NCBI RefSeq assembly: GCF_963675165.1
Contig: NC_087377.1
Span: 14,876,198 to 14,940,197 of the forward strand
DNA from: Halichondria panicea
Taxonomy: Eukaryota > Porifera > Demospongiae > Suberitida > Halichondriidae
Length of the DNA: 64,000 bases
Direction: 5' to 3'
The notes under the pieces are model-generated. The model worked only from the letters and a program-made list of their open reading frames with translations. It ran no database searches and was not told the DNA's origin. A program made the position numbers and the translations under genes. Of the stretch, positions 36,701-48,200 are shown piece by piece (position 1 is the first letter of the stretch; each line of letters starts with the position of its first letter).

Positions 36701-39700
36701 TTCCTGGATCCGCCACTGAAATGAGAGTAAAATCGCAAAAATATGTACTCGGAAAATGCAATGAACTCATTAAAACCACTTACCAGTAATTAAAAACGCC
36801 ATAAATAACACTAATTTCACAACTTGAGCAGAATTTTGCAGAATATACCAACAAAATGCGCTAAACAGTGAAATCACAGACAAATCTACCTGTGAAATAT
36901 ATCACCTATGGTACAGTGGAACCTCCATTAACAACCACCTCCAAAGAGCAACCACACACTATATAATGGCCAAGAGCTCAGGTCCGGATTGAAACTACGT
37001 ATATACAGATAATGTAAAGCAACCTCTCAGGGGGAACCACCTTTCTACTCCGTATAACAAGCAGCTTTCTAGTCCCTGATCAGCTTTAGCAATGGAAGAT
37101 AACCTACCAGAACGAACAGCCACACCCAGAATTTGCAGAAAATTATCAAAATTGTGAAAATCTAGCTGTAGCTTGTCCCTACAGCCTTTTTATATTATGA
37201 GGCAGTTAGCAAAGCTTGCAGCAAGAAATGACTCATAGATCATACATGCTGGCAATCTAAACCTCCCAAAGAAGACTACCTCTCCGGCTATAACGGCCAA
37301 CACCCCACCCCAATGGTGTCCGTTTTATGGAAGTTCCACTGTAATACATTCTAGAATTCCTTCCCAATGGTGGGAAATTATGGGATAATGTTCTTATATA
37401 CAAAACAGATAGCGTAACAAGGACAATTTCTTTCAGCCATCAGGTTTTTGTACATAATTATACCTACCAAAGTAACACCATCTTTGTCTTCAGTGTTATA
37501 GATGCACTCCAGTCGCAAGATATCTCCCTATATAAGCAAAAAATCAATTATGCTGTTCGAAATATTTTTTAGTGTATGCATGCATGCATGGGGAATCACG
37601 ATATAGTAATCACTAATGGACACTTCCCTCAATCAAAGGACAGACACCATGCATGAATGCACGTATGAAGGAGGAGAAACATGCAGATCCGTGTGTATGC
37701 ATGCATCTGTATTCTGACTTACTGGCTTAACATTAATAAGCTCTGGAAGATGAACCGTTTGTTGGAAGTTGAAATCGTACTGCAAATTCTGATCGATTGG
37801 CTCGAGCTCTTTCCATCCATTATCACCACAAGTCTCATTTCTCCGTATGTGATGAACAGTCAACCCCACACCTGCAAAATAATAATCATGACTATAAACG
37901 TTTTCTAGCCAAATGCGACAATGATAATTATTTTAAGATCTGGCTCATCTACAGCATTGACACAAGTATGTACTATCTCATGGTGCATGGGCCTGTATTG
38001 TTAATTTACTCACCAACAAGATGGGTGTGTAGAGTATTGGCAAAGATAAAGATACCATCCTCCGGAATCTGTGTAGAAAATAGTTATATATGCACATATA
38101 ACACAGACAATAATTATGTGAATTCTATACCGTTAATTATTACTAGACGTGACTTGAATAGAGGGGGGGAGTCAAGGGAGTGAGTGCATGTCTGGATAGC
38201 TAGGAAGCCGCCTTCGGTATTATAGCTCTATTACATCTAGATCAGTTTAACTGTCGTGTATCGTTCAGTTTTTTGTTTTAGTGGAAAAAATTATTACAAT
38301 AACGAGTGGTGCAAGCTGTGCTATGCTAAGCCTCTCTTTATGCTTTGCTTTTGTTCAAAAATGTTTACTGTAGAATCTCGCTATATATACCGGCTCTCTG
38401 AAGTACGGCCACCTCGATAATTATACCGGCCATTAAATTTGGTTTGGCACGGATTGCTAAATAGGTTTACTGCACAAAACTCGTTCTGAAATGCGGCCAC
38501 TTGTTATCCGTATACTGGCCAGTACTGCATGGCTGCCCCAACAAAGTAATTACTTACAGCCAGATAAATGTTTTGGGTGTGGTTTAGCAGATAAAATTGG
38601 ATTGTCTCGAATCAATTTGCGGTTCTGCCTCGAGGATAATACATTGTGTAGGGTAGTTTTTTTAGCCACGGCTATATTTTCCGAAATGCAGCCACCTCGC
38701 TATTCCGGCCAAGCTGCACCGTCCCAATTAAGGGTGGCCAGATTAACGAGAGTCTATAACTGTGGACTCTTATAATAATTATAGCAGAGGTATAAGTAGT
38801 TTGCTTTGTAATTATGTTATTACGCAATTGTTGGCAATGAACCACATGCAGTCATTTATAGAAGGAGCTTATAATGGAAACAGAATGGATTGATAAATGG
38901 TCTTCAAGGATAGAGGCATGCACGTAGATCTATATACAATAATAAGTATTTTGCATTTCCTATCAACGAATTAAAAAAGGGGGTGGGATCTGCAATGAGG
39001 TCGAAAATCACAAGAGCTGCTGGCAGTGTACATGCACGCAGCTTTGCAGATCTTTTTCTGGCGCTTATACATATAGCAAACAAACAGCTATAATAATATC
39101 GCTTTAAATTAGTGCAAGGCTAACCATGGCGAACTATAAGTTGAATAGAAAGTTTGTGCAAACAGATGATGCTATGATTCGAAGAGTGTGAGTAAAATTA
39201 ACCTTAACTCAAGAAAGAAGTTTTAGTTTGCAAATCCACAAATCAAAATCCAAGAGAACATGGCGAGAAGCCTATATATATATAGAAGCTGTTAGTTTTT
39301 GTCGTATTGCGACAATCGTTGAGCAGTTAACTGGAATACACACACAGTCAGCTTTTATTACCGTATCCCTCGTGCGGCTATATACGCCTCAGAGCATAAT
39401 GACTAATTTTGATACTGTCATGAGTGACTCACATGTGCACTAGTACAGGCAGAGCTGCACTCCCCAAACACTCTGTAGTCTTGAGCTCCAGGGGGTATGA
39501 TCATGGATGAAGAAACAGCATGCCCCAATTGCAAAGTCCCTGCACTGAAAGTACGCTCTGTACTTGTGTAGAAGAAACTCATACCAGAGCTATCCACAAT
39601 ATCTGCATGTATTGCGGAGAAAAGATCAGATAATTATAATTATTGCGGACAATAATGAATGCATGCATGCATTTATGGTGTCTTCCATCACATGCTAGTA

Positions 39701-42700
39701 TGCACGTGCATAAGGTAAAAGATCTGTTTTGTTAGCAAATTTAAGGAGGCTATAATTATATACACTTGACTTTTGATTGCTTGGAAAGATGACCTTATGA
39801 AATTACTACCTGTTTTACTGACCTGAGCGTTGATTAGGGTTGTCGTAGTGAGTTTGCATGACAACAAAGCGAGGATTACCATCTCCACCCACCGGATATG
39901 CCACGTCAGCAGGGTATACAAATTTCTATTAATAAAGGTAACAATTTATATTCACTGTTAATTACAGTGACCGAATAATATAATTATTCATGCATGCATA
40001 TAATTATTACGTATTACTAGAATTTTTTGCAGGCATCAAACATTTGCGAACTTTGCGATGGTTGATCAATTCGCAACAATAAAATCCGCAAAACCTACTA
40101 GTAAATACACACGATCCTTGCCAGAACGCAATAGTTAGATCACAAAAGGTCAAAATTTCTGCTGATTTGGCTCATTCGCAAAGGTTTTTCATTCGCAAAA
40201 TATTATAGTAATACGGTAGTGAACATGCACTCGTCTTAGATAATTATACTAGCTTACCCCTCCTCCTACAGCCCATGCAGCCAATAAAATACCCCTGGAT
40301 ATGCAAGCAGCCACCATTTCACCAGTCACTCCACGCCCGGGACCACTACACGGAGCACTGTAGCCAGTGAGGGTGCTGTTGAGGTTTGTGCACTCGTAGA
40401 TCAGGAAATGATGAACATTCTGCATATTTACTTCATCAATAATAGGTGCCACCTGTATTGGAAGAATTAATTAAATGTACAAAAACCCGAGGCCATGCAT
40501 AAATTGCTGGAGTTTCAGTATACCATAATACTAGAAATAATTATGTATACAAGTATAAACTAATGCTATTTGGCCATGCAGCTTCTATATGCAATACTAT
40601 AATTATGCGATTAAATTACTTCCTCGAGAGCCATGCAGTAAGCAGCTCAACTTATTGCCACCTCCAAGAGCCTACAAAGTGAAATTCAACTCATAATTAT
40701 ATATACGCTGCGATTTCGATGAGGCCTTTCATTGTAAGTCGAATAAGTATGCGATGTATGAAAGCTGCTCGCATTAATAGCATCATGCATTAATTTCTAG
40801 CACTACAGTAGGTACTAGTTGACTGCATGTATATGAATGAATGGTGCAATCAGGGTATAATGCATGCATGGCATAGGTGGTGCTTTAACCCTTTAACCGT
40901 CACGGGCCACGATCGTGGCCCGCAATAAGTGACTTTTTTTGCGAAATTCTAACTCTGCGATACTTAGGAAGTAGCTCGAACTACGCACATCCCTGTATAG
41001 AGGAAGAGCTGTAGAATCACGTGTAGAATTTTCCAAGCCACGTTGCTATGTTAAAATTTCATTAGCATCTTACCGCACGAAGTTTATAGCTATGGCTAGA
41101 TTGTTTACTTGTGCCGATGTGCTTGAACAGCTTGAGGACAGCAATGGCGATGTCTCCTCTGGTAATGACAGTGCCTATGAAGGAGAGGGGATAGTAGGAT
41201 ACCTCCCAAAGGCTACCAGCTTTATGCCAGACGCTGATGAACTGTCTGGTACTGAGGACATGCATGACATGGACCTAGACGCTAGCGCTATGGACCAGGA
41301 CGGTGAAAGACCAGGAGAGGGCTCATTGTGTGACTCTGGCAAGTAGTATAGTATAGCTAGAATATCAGTAGTGTAAGTATAGTATAGCTAAAATAGAATT
41401 AGCAGTAATGAACAGTCTTTATGTGAGCTTGTAAATTTCATAGATCGTTCACCGATATAGTAATACATGTACGTATTGTACTTCAAATTGATATATCTTA
41501 GCACTGTTACATTCATATGATGTGAAAATCAAGCTTAGTCAAGCCTTTATACCATAATTTATGATAGGCTGATCCATAAAAAAATTTTTTTTGATTTTAT
41601 CTCACCGCTGGCCGAGCATTTAAAATGATAAAAACAGGTGAGCGTAATAACCGTGGTTGTTATGGCAACACATGTTGCACCATTTTATTCCTTGTTGTAT
41701 GGGCATTCTATTGGTATATGGTTGCTAGGCATTTTATTGCTCTGGAAACCCGATAGAGAATTTACAGACATTTCACTTCACTGTTAATTAAGAATCCGAC
41801 GGTTAAAGGGTTAAACACCACATCCTGGGCCGATAATATCAATATCACCTTGACCACATCCTCAATAATATCACCCCCTGCAATGACCACATGCATCCTG
41901 GGTAATATCAAGAGACCATAATAAAATTAAGAGAGAGAGTATAATTATATTGAACGCATGCATGCATATTCTGTGCATCAGATGTATTCGTGCATGAATT
42001 CCTGTCTGAAACGCGTGATCAATAACGACAATTTAGGAATAACTGCATGTCTCGAGGCAAGTGCATGGTGCATGGCTCCAGGCGCTCGGATTGGTCAGTT
42101 ACCAAGCAGTAATGCTTCGTTCGATACTCTCTCTTTTTTATTATGGACTCTAGGTAATATCAATCAGGCATGTCCTGGATTTACGATTATACTACTCTCC
42201 TTTGATGTCTGACCATAATCAGGAATAAAGAGATAGCTATATACGTATAGGGAATCTATTTTATCATGAATCTTGATTATAATTTATTATACAAGTTAAC
42301 TACAGCAAGAGTGCATATAATTAACTGAAGAAGCTCTAACCTTTGTGATAAAACGTGTTTGGTTCTGAACATTTGCAGGTAGCTCGAATGCAGAGCACCA
42401 GTAGGTAGTGCTATCGCTGGGAACACTAATCTGCAGAGGGAATGAGGAGGCCATGTGATGCATGTCTATATACATGCATTTAATTATTGCACACATGAGT
42501 GACAGAAAGACTCTAGAGTCTTGCATGGGTAAATATCATTATATAACACCTATATCTGGGTGCTAAATTACTAAAAACGGTGACCCAATTTACCAACATT
42601 AACAGCTACAAAAAGCTTTGGCCTTGACACTGCATGCATGTGCAGCGTCCTCTGAATTATCTTTACATGCACATACAAACATAATAATTATTTCTATGTA

Positions 42701-44134
42701 GTTTAGATTTTGAGTATAACTATTGTTCTGAGCTATAATTATACTAAGCTGAGGGCGTTGTTTGCCTGCTGCTGACAACAACAAATTAATAACAATTAAG
42801 ACAATTATTACTAATTGAATGCTGTTGAATGCTGTGAAATAATAAATAGCCACTGTGATTATACTAATACAGTGGAACCTCTGTACGTTAACAACTATAT
42901 ATACCTCCGAATAAAGGCCAGTTGTTATAATTATAACGGCCAGGCACCCACAGGTCCCAAATGAACAGTTTGTGTACAAAACAACCTCTCAACAAAGCCA
43001 AACCCCAATGGTTTCTGTTATAGAGGGGTTCCACTGTAGTATACACATGAAGGAAACCTCTCAACTACACACACTAAGTAAGTCTTAACTTTAACCTATA
43101 TACAATTTTATTTTAGGCCAAAATTGAATGCACAAAATGTGCACATTCTGAGCTTGACATTATTATATACGTACAGCATCAACAGTGATGTCAAAGGATT
43201 GCAGATCAGTCGGATCAGTCGGCACTTCTTGTTGTCCTCCCAGCAGGTTAATACTGGATGATCCACGGTTTGTCTCATGGTACATCACTTGACTAGGGTC
43301 GTCATCAATAGGGTCAGCATCATTCCAACTGAAGATCATACGAGCTGTGTCACTCTGCATGATGATTGGGCAACGTCTTATTAACATGCAATTAATCGTC
43401 TCCTGTGCATGCAAATGCAAACAGACACGTGCAGCAGGATTTTTAATTAATTATCAGCCAAAATTGATTATATTGTTATGAGCAAATTTTGAACCTGGAT
43501 TTCTCTGTCAAATTGTTCATCACAAGTAACCAAATTTCTTCTGAAGGCAAGAATAGTGAATCCATCCTCTTGCTCTCCATCCTCAAGGATCCAGTCTTGC
43601 ATGGCATCAACTGGTGGGAGGCTTCTTCCAGTGGCAAAGCGATCCTGCATGTAATCAGGCACAAGCACATGCATGCAGTATATATACTGTATAATACATG
43701 CACATGAGGTATAATTATATGCGTATATATATCATTACTTTACGACGTACAACAAAACATGCTATATAGAGCAACCATTTTAGAATGCAGGGTTTTAATT
43801 ATACAATTATTATAGCTATATATAATTATCAGACTGCATGCATGCTTTACTTATAAACTCGGCTCACATGCAAAAAGGCTTGTCCTTGATCGTTGACCCA
43901 TCCAATGACAATGTCAGAGTTAGGCATTCCTCCAGTGGGAGACAGTCCCAGTCCAACCCATCCAGTGGTGCTCACATTCACTGCAAACCTTATGCTCTGC
44001 TCCTCAACATTAAAGCTCCAGTGCAGCCTGTAGCTCCCTGGTCTCAGGTCAGCAGTCAGAGGGTAGGTGGAGAGGTTAATATTGGCTGCCAGGACAGCAG
44101 GGAGGAGAAGAGCAAGTAAAGCAAATGTCTTCAT
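33798..44134 (-). CDS. Copper type II monooxygenase, DBH/MOXD1-like, gene C (13 exons, 628 aa)
   Basis: Exons: 44134-43868, 43644-43495, 43354-43175, 42430-42341, 40452-40258, 39925-39823, 39602-39433, 38068-38014, 37871-37723, 37527-37468, 36154-36015, 34776-34605, 33953-33798. The phase pattern is the same as in A and B and the frame is open throughout. The signal peptide MKTFALLALLLPAVLAA is identical to that of B. Copper ligands are in NVHHFLIYEC, MQTHYDNP, LHTHLVG and STLEEMC. The second copper domain also holds VFGECSSACTS, as in family members. The C-terminus is CEYQAPDPRAGICDSGAG plus a hydrophobic tail ending AITIGIMM. Exon 1 is almost identical to that of gene A, although the other exons are clearly more like B. 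Introns carry at least seven transposon copies, including a piggyBac-like element in intron 4. Confidence 0.9.
34377..34578. mobile_element. MITE with perfect 20-bp TIRs (CCTTAAGGTGACATA...)
   Basis: CCTTAAGGTGACATATTTTC at the left is exactly repeated in reverse complement at 34559-34578. The interior has ATTTCTGCGAATGAGAG and CGCAAAA motifs on both strands. It lies in intron 12 of gene C, ending just 3' of exon 12. A diverged relative in intron 10 (about 36285-36905) is itself split by another element. Confidence 0.75.
35420..35630. repeat. Dispersed repeat, inverted relative to 24398-24600
   Basis: Contains CAGGCGCTGAATAACTTGGA, GGTCATCAC, ATTAGATGGCCCTGCCCACA and TGGAGTTGATTGAGCACAAA, the reverse complement of the copy in gene B. 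In intron 11 of gene C. Confidence 0.65.
36335..36718. mobile_element. Element with CAGTGGCGGATCCAG TIRs nested in another MITE
   Basis: CAGTGGCGGATCCAG at 36335 and its exact inverse CTGGATCCGCCACTG ending at 36718. AAATG directly repeats at 36330-36334 and 36719-36723. The relative at 34377-34578 shows the uninterrupted sequence (ATTTCTGCGAATGAGAG), so the insertion point is visible by comparison. There is no transposase. Superfamily not assigned because the apparent duplication is about 5 bp. Confidence 0.75.
36914..37341. mobile_element. pogo-like MITE with TA target duplication
   Basis: CAGTGGAACCTCC at the left, GGAAGTTCCACTG at the right, each flanked by TA (36912-36913, 37342-37343). 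TIRs of this kind with a TA duplication suit pogo/Tc1-mariner elements. 428 bp, non-coding, in intron 10 of gene C. Confidence 0.7.
38367..38761. mobile_element. pogo/Tc1-like MITE copy in intron 7 of gene C
   Basis: The left end TACTGTAGAATCTCGCTA and right end AACGAGAGTCTATAACTGTG are approximate inverse copies. Internal motifs GAAGTACGGCCACCTCG and AGCCACCTCGCTATTCCGG are shared with 12283 and 23965. This is the best-preserved of the three copies. Confidence 0.65.
40009..40216. mobile_element. CGTATTACTAG-family MITE, most complete copy
   Basis: ACGTATTACTAGAATTTTTTGC at the left resembles the inverse of GCAAAATATTATAGTAATACGG at the right. The interior has ATTCGCAAAGG and TTTGCGAACTTTGCG. 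Copies are at 3315-3490 and 9445-9550. It lies in intron 5 of gene C, about 40 bp from exon 5. Confidence 0.65.
40889..41810 (+). mobile_element. piggyBac-like element with TTAA target duplication
   Basis: The ends are CCCTTTAACCGTC and its exact inverse GACGGTTAAAGGG, with TTAA on both sides (40885-40888, 41811-41814). TTAA targets and CCC-starting TIRs are diagnostic of piggyBac. A subterminal palindrome GGCCACGATCGTGGCC lies at about 40904. The 922-bp element holds only a short acidic ORF (41092-41346), so it is non-autonomous. It lies in intron 4 of gene C. Confidence 0.85.
41092..41346 (+). CDS. Short acidic ORF in the piggyBac-like element, possible transposase N-terminus
   Basis: 84 codons, starting MARLFTCADVLEQLEDS and rich in Asp/Glu (TEDMHDMDLDASAMDQDGE). 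Acidic, low-complexity N-termini are usual in piggyBac-family transposases. The DDD catalytic core is absent, since the element is too short. Position within the TIRs supports a truncated transposase gene, but there is no motif that proves it. Confidence 0.5.
   Translation: MARLFTCADVLEQLEDSNGDVSSGNDSAYEGEGIVGYLPKATSFMPDADELSGTEDMHDMDLDASAMDQDGERPGEGSLCDSGK
42870..43036. mobile_element. Short pogo-like MITE with TA target duplication
   Basis: CAGTGGAACCTCTG at the left and GAGGGGTTCCACTG at the right, flanked by TA at 42868-42869 and 43037-43038. 167 bp. It has the same terminal motif as 36914-37341. In intron 3 of gene C. Confidence 0.75.
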
Positions 44135-44489
44135 GTTTTTTAGTGCTTAAAGAGCAAATAAAATAATAACTGATGAGACATTGGTGAATGAATCCTAGCT
44201 GCTCTTATAATTACTTGAGGTGGAAGAGGCGTGGCTGAATTATATGATTTCCTTTTCCAAAAGAGGAGGGGAGGAGCTGCTATTTACTTATTTCAGTCAT
44301 AACATGACATTAATTATTGTACACTTGCAGCATAACTACACTTGCAGCATAACTAATTAATGTAGAGATATTCTCATAGATATAGATACATAGTGAAATG
44401 ACAACAACTGTACATACAACAAAGTATATAGTGGCATAGAGATGTACAAGGCGGTATATAATGGCACGAGAATGAATGAGTTAGTGATG
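44135..44489. other. Spacer between gene C start and CHK1 stop
   Basis: Both genes are on the minus strand, so this holds the promoter of gene C and the 3' UTR of CHK1. It includes a direct repeat of ACACTTGCAGCATAACTA near 44320-44353. No exon seen. Confidence 0.5.
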
Positions 44490-45230
44490 TCATTGTATTT
44501 GAGGCGGCTTGCATATCAAGTCCAAACATTGTTCTTTGATTTTCTTGAAGATTTTCTTGAACTCAATTCCATCACCCTACAAGAAAAAGAAACAGAATGC
44601 GTTGACTGCAAGTACATTATGCGGAAAAATCCTACAGGATATACCTTGGACGTATCGATCGCTGTACGTGCATGTAGGCCCTTGAGAATAAAATGTACAT
44701 GACGGTAACTAAAGCAAATACATGGTATAAAACCTCATTACAAAAAACAAGGAACAAGAAACTAGGCTTAAATGTATACATGCATGTAGCTGTGAGACTA
44801 CTAAGTTAACGCTCACCTTTGACCTTCTAAACTCAATGAGCAGCAAATCTGGTCTCAGTTCGTAAATAGAGGCTTTAAACTCGAGAGGTTGTTTGCGACG
44901 ATCCACTGTGAACACGACCAGACTAACCTGAAGAAGGACGGGACAGGGGATAGGGTTAGGATGACAGCTAATAAATACTTATATACACACACACACGCAC
45001 GCACGCACGCACACGCTCACACACGCACACGCACACGCACACACGCACACACACACGCACACGCTCACGCACATACACACACACATGCAGATGCTGTCTT
45101 TACCTTATCTCCACTGCTTCTGTGCTCATAGCCCAGTTTTCTGAGTGCCTGCTGCAGTCTCCCCCACACTCTCACACTGCTCTGATGGGTGTAGAAACGA
45201 GTCATCCTCAGAGTGAGATGTTGGAATGGC

Positions 45231-45295
<65 letters not shown>

Positions 45296-48200
45296 TGTGT
45301 GTGTGTGCGTGTGTGTGTGCGTGCGTGGAGGGGGGGGGGTAGACAGGTACACATACAAGTACACAACTACATGAAGATAAAGTGCAAGTAAGTGTAACTA
45401 AATATTGAAGCATTCTCAGTCCATTATTAATTTGAGAGCATTACTTTTACACTTGAGCATAATTATAATTTCTCAACTATAATTATATAGTGTAAACACA
45501 CACTGCATTTGCATAGAGGTACCTGAGAAGCCCCAGGAGTGCAGGGAATCTGAGTGCCGACGATAAGCTCGTCAAATCGTGACGGTTGAGTGAAGCTCTC
45601 TACTCCTACCACACCATCTACACCCTCACCTCCCTCACGGTGATGAACTGGCTGTGACGCTGTGGCCTCACTGCATGCATGTGTGCGCGTGTGGGAGTGA
45701 GGTGCATACCGATTGGTAAAAACCATGGATAACAATTTTTAGTAGACAATTTACAGACCACAGCAAGGGCTGTACCAAAAAAAGGACTATCGTACATGAT
45801 TATTACAAGTACATGTATATATATACATGCATGTGCCATACCTCCCGGTTCTGTCTGAGTATCGTGGTGAACTGTCAATTTTGATCTTTTTTGAGGGTCG
45901 ATGCGTTGGAGAGACGATAGTTAGTGCGTCCTGAGAGGGCTGGTCCAGCACAGGGTACGTCCTGAGCAAAGGAAGAAGAAGGTGGATAAAGATACCACAT
46001 TTAACATTTCATACACTAGCTTGTATAATTATGTGGATGTATGATATTTATTTAAGCAAGCCCAATGCCTACGCTATATTGGAAGAATCCTGAACAAACT
46101 TGTTAGTAAGTACAATATAGAAAATATTGTTACTGTCAGTGTGTTTAAATATTTTCTGTTTAGGATGCACTTTACATCTAGCTACTAGCTAATCCTATGC
46201 TATATATGCTGAATTATTATAAAATAAAAAAAATAAAAAAAAAACCCTCGGCTTGAGGCGTGATTGTAGATCTATCGCGTGTGTCACAACTATAGAGAAG
46301 TGTTATAAAAGCAGTAGTATTAGCTCCACCAAGAGAGCAAAAGGATTCTGTATTTCAGTTTTTGTGAACACATTAGAGGCAGAAAGAATCCCTAGAAATC
46401 AACCATGCATGTGGTAACATTGTGCATATGTAATGAAGTGACTTGAAGTATAGAGCCATGTAGCTAGCTATACTCTGTACCCAAGTTGAAAATGCAAGGT
46501 ATAAGTTTCTAGCTTTTATTTACTATGTAAACAAAGAAGCCTTTATGTTAATATCATGCTGAGGCTATCCATCCTGCACGTGAGCAGAACCAGAACCACA
46601 ATATAGACAGACACACTGGCAGACCATACTTTAACTCGTGACTGCCAACCCACCTCGGGTTAACAATAGTCTCGTAACATGCAATCTCAACTAAAGGGAT
46701 ATTAAACATACCTTAAGGTTACTGTTATGGGTAGTAATTTTAGCGTTTTCAGAATACTAATTTTGGCGATATTTGTCAAAATAATTATGTATCAGTATGA
46801 GTTTTAAGGTTGAATGAAAAGTTTGAAGAAGTAGATACAAACAAAAAAAGGGCTAGTTTGCTCAAAAGTACATGCTCATTTAGAAAAAGTTTTTTCTTTC
46901 AATGAGTTCATAATTTTTATTAGCGCGGACTTAATTTAGTGTTAATTACAAAATTAGTACTAGTAAAGGTACTCTAAATCGGTAATAGCCTTTTCAACAG
47001 ATATAGCGAGGGACTCACTTTCTGCACCAAATGTTGCTCCTAATCTTTTCCACCGTGCACCTCTTACTCGGGCTGTGACGAAGCATCTTCTTTAGTAGGG
47101 CTACATGAGTACAATATAGGGACATAGAAAACAGTGTAATTTAATTGCGATCTCAGAAATTATTTTCTGCTTCAAAAATCAATGTACATGTACGTGTTGC
47201 ATCATGCAAGCTCTCAGTCTGTAGGCCGCGGAAGTAATTAAGCCGACTTTCTGACTTCCTGCATTAGTGGGAATTTTTTTAATTTGGAGTCTAAACAAGC
47301 TTTCAGTCACTCTATAATAATTATATGGCACATGGAGGTACACTGTAATTGTTATAGCCAACTGAAGCCCTTGGACAGACCAGACAGGGTGCAATAAAGA
47401 AGTGGCTGTTAACACAGTGAAACACATGCTTAGAGGCTTTAGGACCCATTAACCTGGCTGTATTATAGAGGGTAACTTGCTTAACAGGGTGATCACTAAT
47501 ATAGACATGCAGGTGTCACGGTAACAGAAAAGCCCGTAAAGATCACACATCACTATAATATGTCGATAACCCACCGAGTGGCTCGTTGCTGATTTTGTTC
47601 CAAGGTGAAAAAAAATAGTTCTCTTCCTTCCATTCTTTGTACTCGGGACACTCGGACGAGGGGACGTCCCAAGGGAGCTCTGAGGGGGGGGGATGGGGGA
47701 GGGTAAGACTTATGAGGTTTATTGACTTCAAAGCATCTCCTTGTTATGTGATATATTCCATTGAACTTCAATCGAAGTCTAGACATAAACAATCTCTTAT
47801 TATTATTATACCCTCAGCAAATTGCATCAACAACCTAAACTAAGTCACATGTTGTCATAATTAGTTCCACTTGCATGCTAGTAGGAGGACAAGGTGCATG
47901 CTCTAGTCTGGCTTCACTGCATGTGGGGCCACTGCATCCCACAATAATAAGAGTTGTAACATTCACTCCTGACTCTAGAGTCTAGACATAATTTACTCGT
48001 GGTCAAAATGACATGTGAGAGCACCTAGCGTGCGCGCGTGGTTACACCATACTGTGATACATGCACCTATAATCATAGCGAAACATACAAACAGTCTAAT
48101 CGACAAGAGGAACCACAATGTCTTTTGCTAGCTTTATGTGTTATCCTGAAGCGTTGGGTTACATGTGCATGTGTAAGCAGGCCACATCTTTATTACAGCC

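Noticed and set aside
39127-39188. ATG-initiated stretch with a following GTGAGT (reads MANYKLNRKFVQTDDAM) in intron 7 of gene C
   Set aside because: It lies on the opposite strand inside an intron, has no matching downstream exon and no recognised similarity; the donor-like site alone is not enough.
44889-45131. Plus-strand ORF opposite CHK1 exon 13
   Set aside because: Antisense shadow extended through a microsatellite.
45065-45413. Several overlapping Thr-His or Cys-Val repeat ORFs
   Set aside because: They are translations of the (CA)n/(TG)n microsatellites beside CHK1 exon 12; the real coding frame there is the 43-codon CHK1 exon.
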